The notes under the pieces: generated by a model
Database searches by the model: none
What the model saw: the letters and a program-made list of their open reading frames with translations, nothing else
What the model was told of the DNA's origin: nothing
DNA from: Acidobacteriota bacterium
Lineage (GTDB): Bacteria; Acidobacteriota; Blastocatellia; Pyrinomonadales; Pyrinomonadaceae
Direction of reading: 5' to 3'
NCBI GenBank assembly: GCA_029862725.1
Contig: JAOTWT010000151.1
Span: forward strand, 1 to 7,055
DNA length: 7,055 nt
In this document: positions 6,069 to 7,055 of the stretch, in pieces
Numbering within the stretch: the first letter of the stretch is position 1
Layout of the letters: each line of letters starts with the position of its first letter
Program-made: the position numbers and the translations under genes

Positions 6069-7055
6069 TTAGGGTTGATCCTCATCGACGAATTCGATGT
6101 CGTCGTCAATGAAGTCCTCCTTGAGCAAATTATCCGATGTCGCCATGTCCATACGCGGCGTCGAATTGTCGTCGTCTTGCTCGTAGTAATAGTTGTACGT
6201 ATAGCCATAACCATAATAGCCGTACTCGACCGAATTCGACTTGATGCCGTTTAACACCACACCGTAAATTCTCGCTCCGATGTTGCCCAGGCGTTGCTTG
6301 AACCTGCGCATCAGGTGGATCGAACTCTTACCGGACATCGCGACAAGGACCACACCGTCGACGATAGTCGAAAGAATGGCAGCGTCTGTAAACGAAATCG
6401 CGGGAGGCGAGTCTACGACAACATGCTTGAAGTTTCCGCGCAGGAATTGAAGCAGGTGCTTCATTTCATTCGAACTCAAAAGCTCCGCGGGATTTGGCGG
6501 AATCGGTCCGCTCGTAATGACCTTCAGGTTCGGGAGGTGCGGATACGATTTTAAAAGGTTGTTCGTGTCCTTTTCACCCGACAAATAGTTCGTCAGCCCG
6601 TGCGTGTTCTCCATATTAAAATGGCTGTGAAGCCGTGGTCGCCGCAAGTCGCAATCGACGAGAACCACTTCGGCACCGGACTGGGCAAGGGTAATCGCGG
6701 TGTTGATCGCGGTCGTCGTTTTTCCTTCGGAAGGCTGCGACGAGGTTACCAGGATCGTCTCGGGCGGTTTACCGGCGGACGAGAAGAGAAGGGAGGTTCG
6801 CAGGTGGCGGTACGCTTCCGCCATCGCCGAACGATTGTCTTCAAGAGCTATCAGCGCTGACGCGGTGCCTCCAGTAGTTTTAGTACCTCCGCCCAACATC
6901 TTGAGCGTTCGCTTCTCCATGTTGTTGTGGTGAGGGATCAATGCCAGGGTCGGCAGTCCGACATGACGGCCGATATCATCCGACGAACGAATCGAGTCGT
7001 CAAGATAATCCAGCAGGAATGTGAGGCCGATCCCGCCCACAAGCGACACCAGAAA
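6069..7055 (-). CDS. BY-kinase / Wzz-type exopolysaccharide tyrosine autokinase (5' end beyond window)
   Basis: 328 residues are visible; the frame is open to the right edge, so the start and the periplasmic Wzz/GNVR part are missing. The visible part opens with the end of the second membrane helix (SLVGGIGLTFLLDYLDDSI). Counting Ser-Leu-Val after the GTG at 7049 as residues 2-4, the kinase shows the oligomerisation motif EAYRHLR (78-84), Walker A with SEGKTT (Lys110), Walker A' VVLVDCDLRRP (128-138) and Walker B VVVDSPP (Asp213). A tyrosine cluster follows, nine Tyr in positions 276-289. An acidic tail continues to residue 326. Such kinases autophosphorylate the cluster and cycle with a phosphatase to control capsule or exopolysaccharide polymerisation and export at the inner membrane. 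The internal GTG at 7049 is not the true start, because the helix is already under way. Confidence 0.93.
   Translation of the reverse strand, partial: FLVSLVGGIGLTFLLDYLDDSIRSSDDIGRHVGLPTLALIPHHNNMEKRTLKMLGGGTKTTGGTASALIALEDNRSAMAEAYRHLRTSLLFSSAGKPPETILVTSSQPSEGKTTTAINTAITLAQSGAEVVLVDCDLRRPRLHSHFNMENTHGLTNYLSGEKDTNNLLKSYPHLPNLKVITSGPIPPNPAELLSSNEMKHLLQFLRGNFKHVVVDSPPAISFTDAAILSTIVDGVVLVAMSGKSSIHLMRRFKQRLGNIGARIYGVVLNGIKSNSVEYGYYGYGYTYNYYYEQDDDNSTPRMDMATSDNLLKEDFIDDDIEFVDEDQP

Noticed and set aside
7047..7049. GTG at 7049 as start of the BY-kinase
   Set aside because: The frame is open to the window edge and the residues there are already within the second transmembrane helix of a Wzz-type protein.

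Overview
The window carries eight protein-coding genes and no RNA genes, mobile elements or CRISPR arrays that I can see. Two genes run off the edges: a thioredoxin-like protein on the left and a tyrosine kinase on the right. Base composition is roughly balanced. Most starts lack a clear Shine-Dalgarno sequence. Together with the gene content (secreted redoxin ending in a GCSIK motif, PRC-barrel/MgtE_N/CBS protein, chain-length-regulator type tyrosine kinase), this suggests a Gram-negative-type environmental bacterium, possibly Acidobacteriota (Blastocatellia-like). That placement is inference from gene style, not from a marker gene.

Layout. (1) Positions 1-1049, minus strand: a secreted single-cysteine redoxin followed 2 bp later by a TlpA/ResA-like thioredoxin with a WCVPC active site, cut by the left edge. 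They look like a coupled extracytoplasmic thiol-redox pair. (2) 1050-1348: non-coding, with a candidate promoter and ribosome binding site for the redoxin and a perfect 16-bp palindrome just beyond the next gene's stop. (3) 1349-3267, minus strand: a soluble PRC-barrel/MgtE_N/CBS protein, then an AlkD-type DNA glycosylase 2 bp downstream. (4) 3268-3520: divergent intergenic region with T-tracts and an imperfect inverted repeat. (5) 3521-4357, plus strand: a secreted lytic transglycosylase, followed by a good intrinsic terminator. (6) 4458-6012, plus strand: a promoter, a zinc-ribbon/two-TM/bPH2 membrane protein and an RmlD-type dTDP-4-dehydrorhamnose reductase, ending at a hairpin that can terminate in both directions. 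(7) 6069-7055, minus strand: the cytoplasmic half of a BY-kinase/Wzz-type exopolysaccharide protein, 5' end missing.

Functional picture. Much of the window concerns the envelope: periplasmic thiol chemistry, peptidoglycan cleavage, rhamnose precursor supply and exopolysaccharide control. The alkylation-repair/MgtE-like pair is the outlier. I found no convincing new multi-gene system. The most unusual points are the transporter-less MgtE-like sensor coupled to AlkD, the acidic extension beyond the tyrosine cluster of the BY-kinase, and the general lack of Shine-Dalgarno sequences, including one possible leaderless start.
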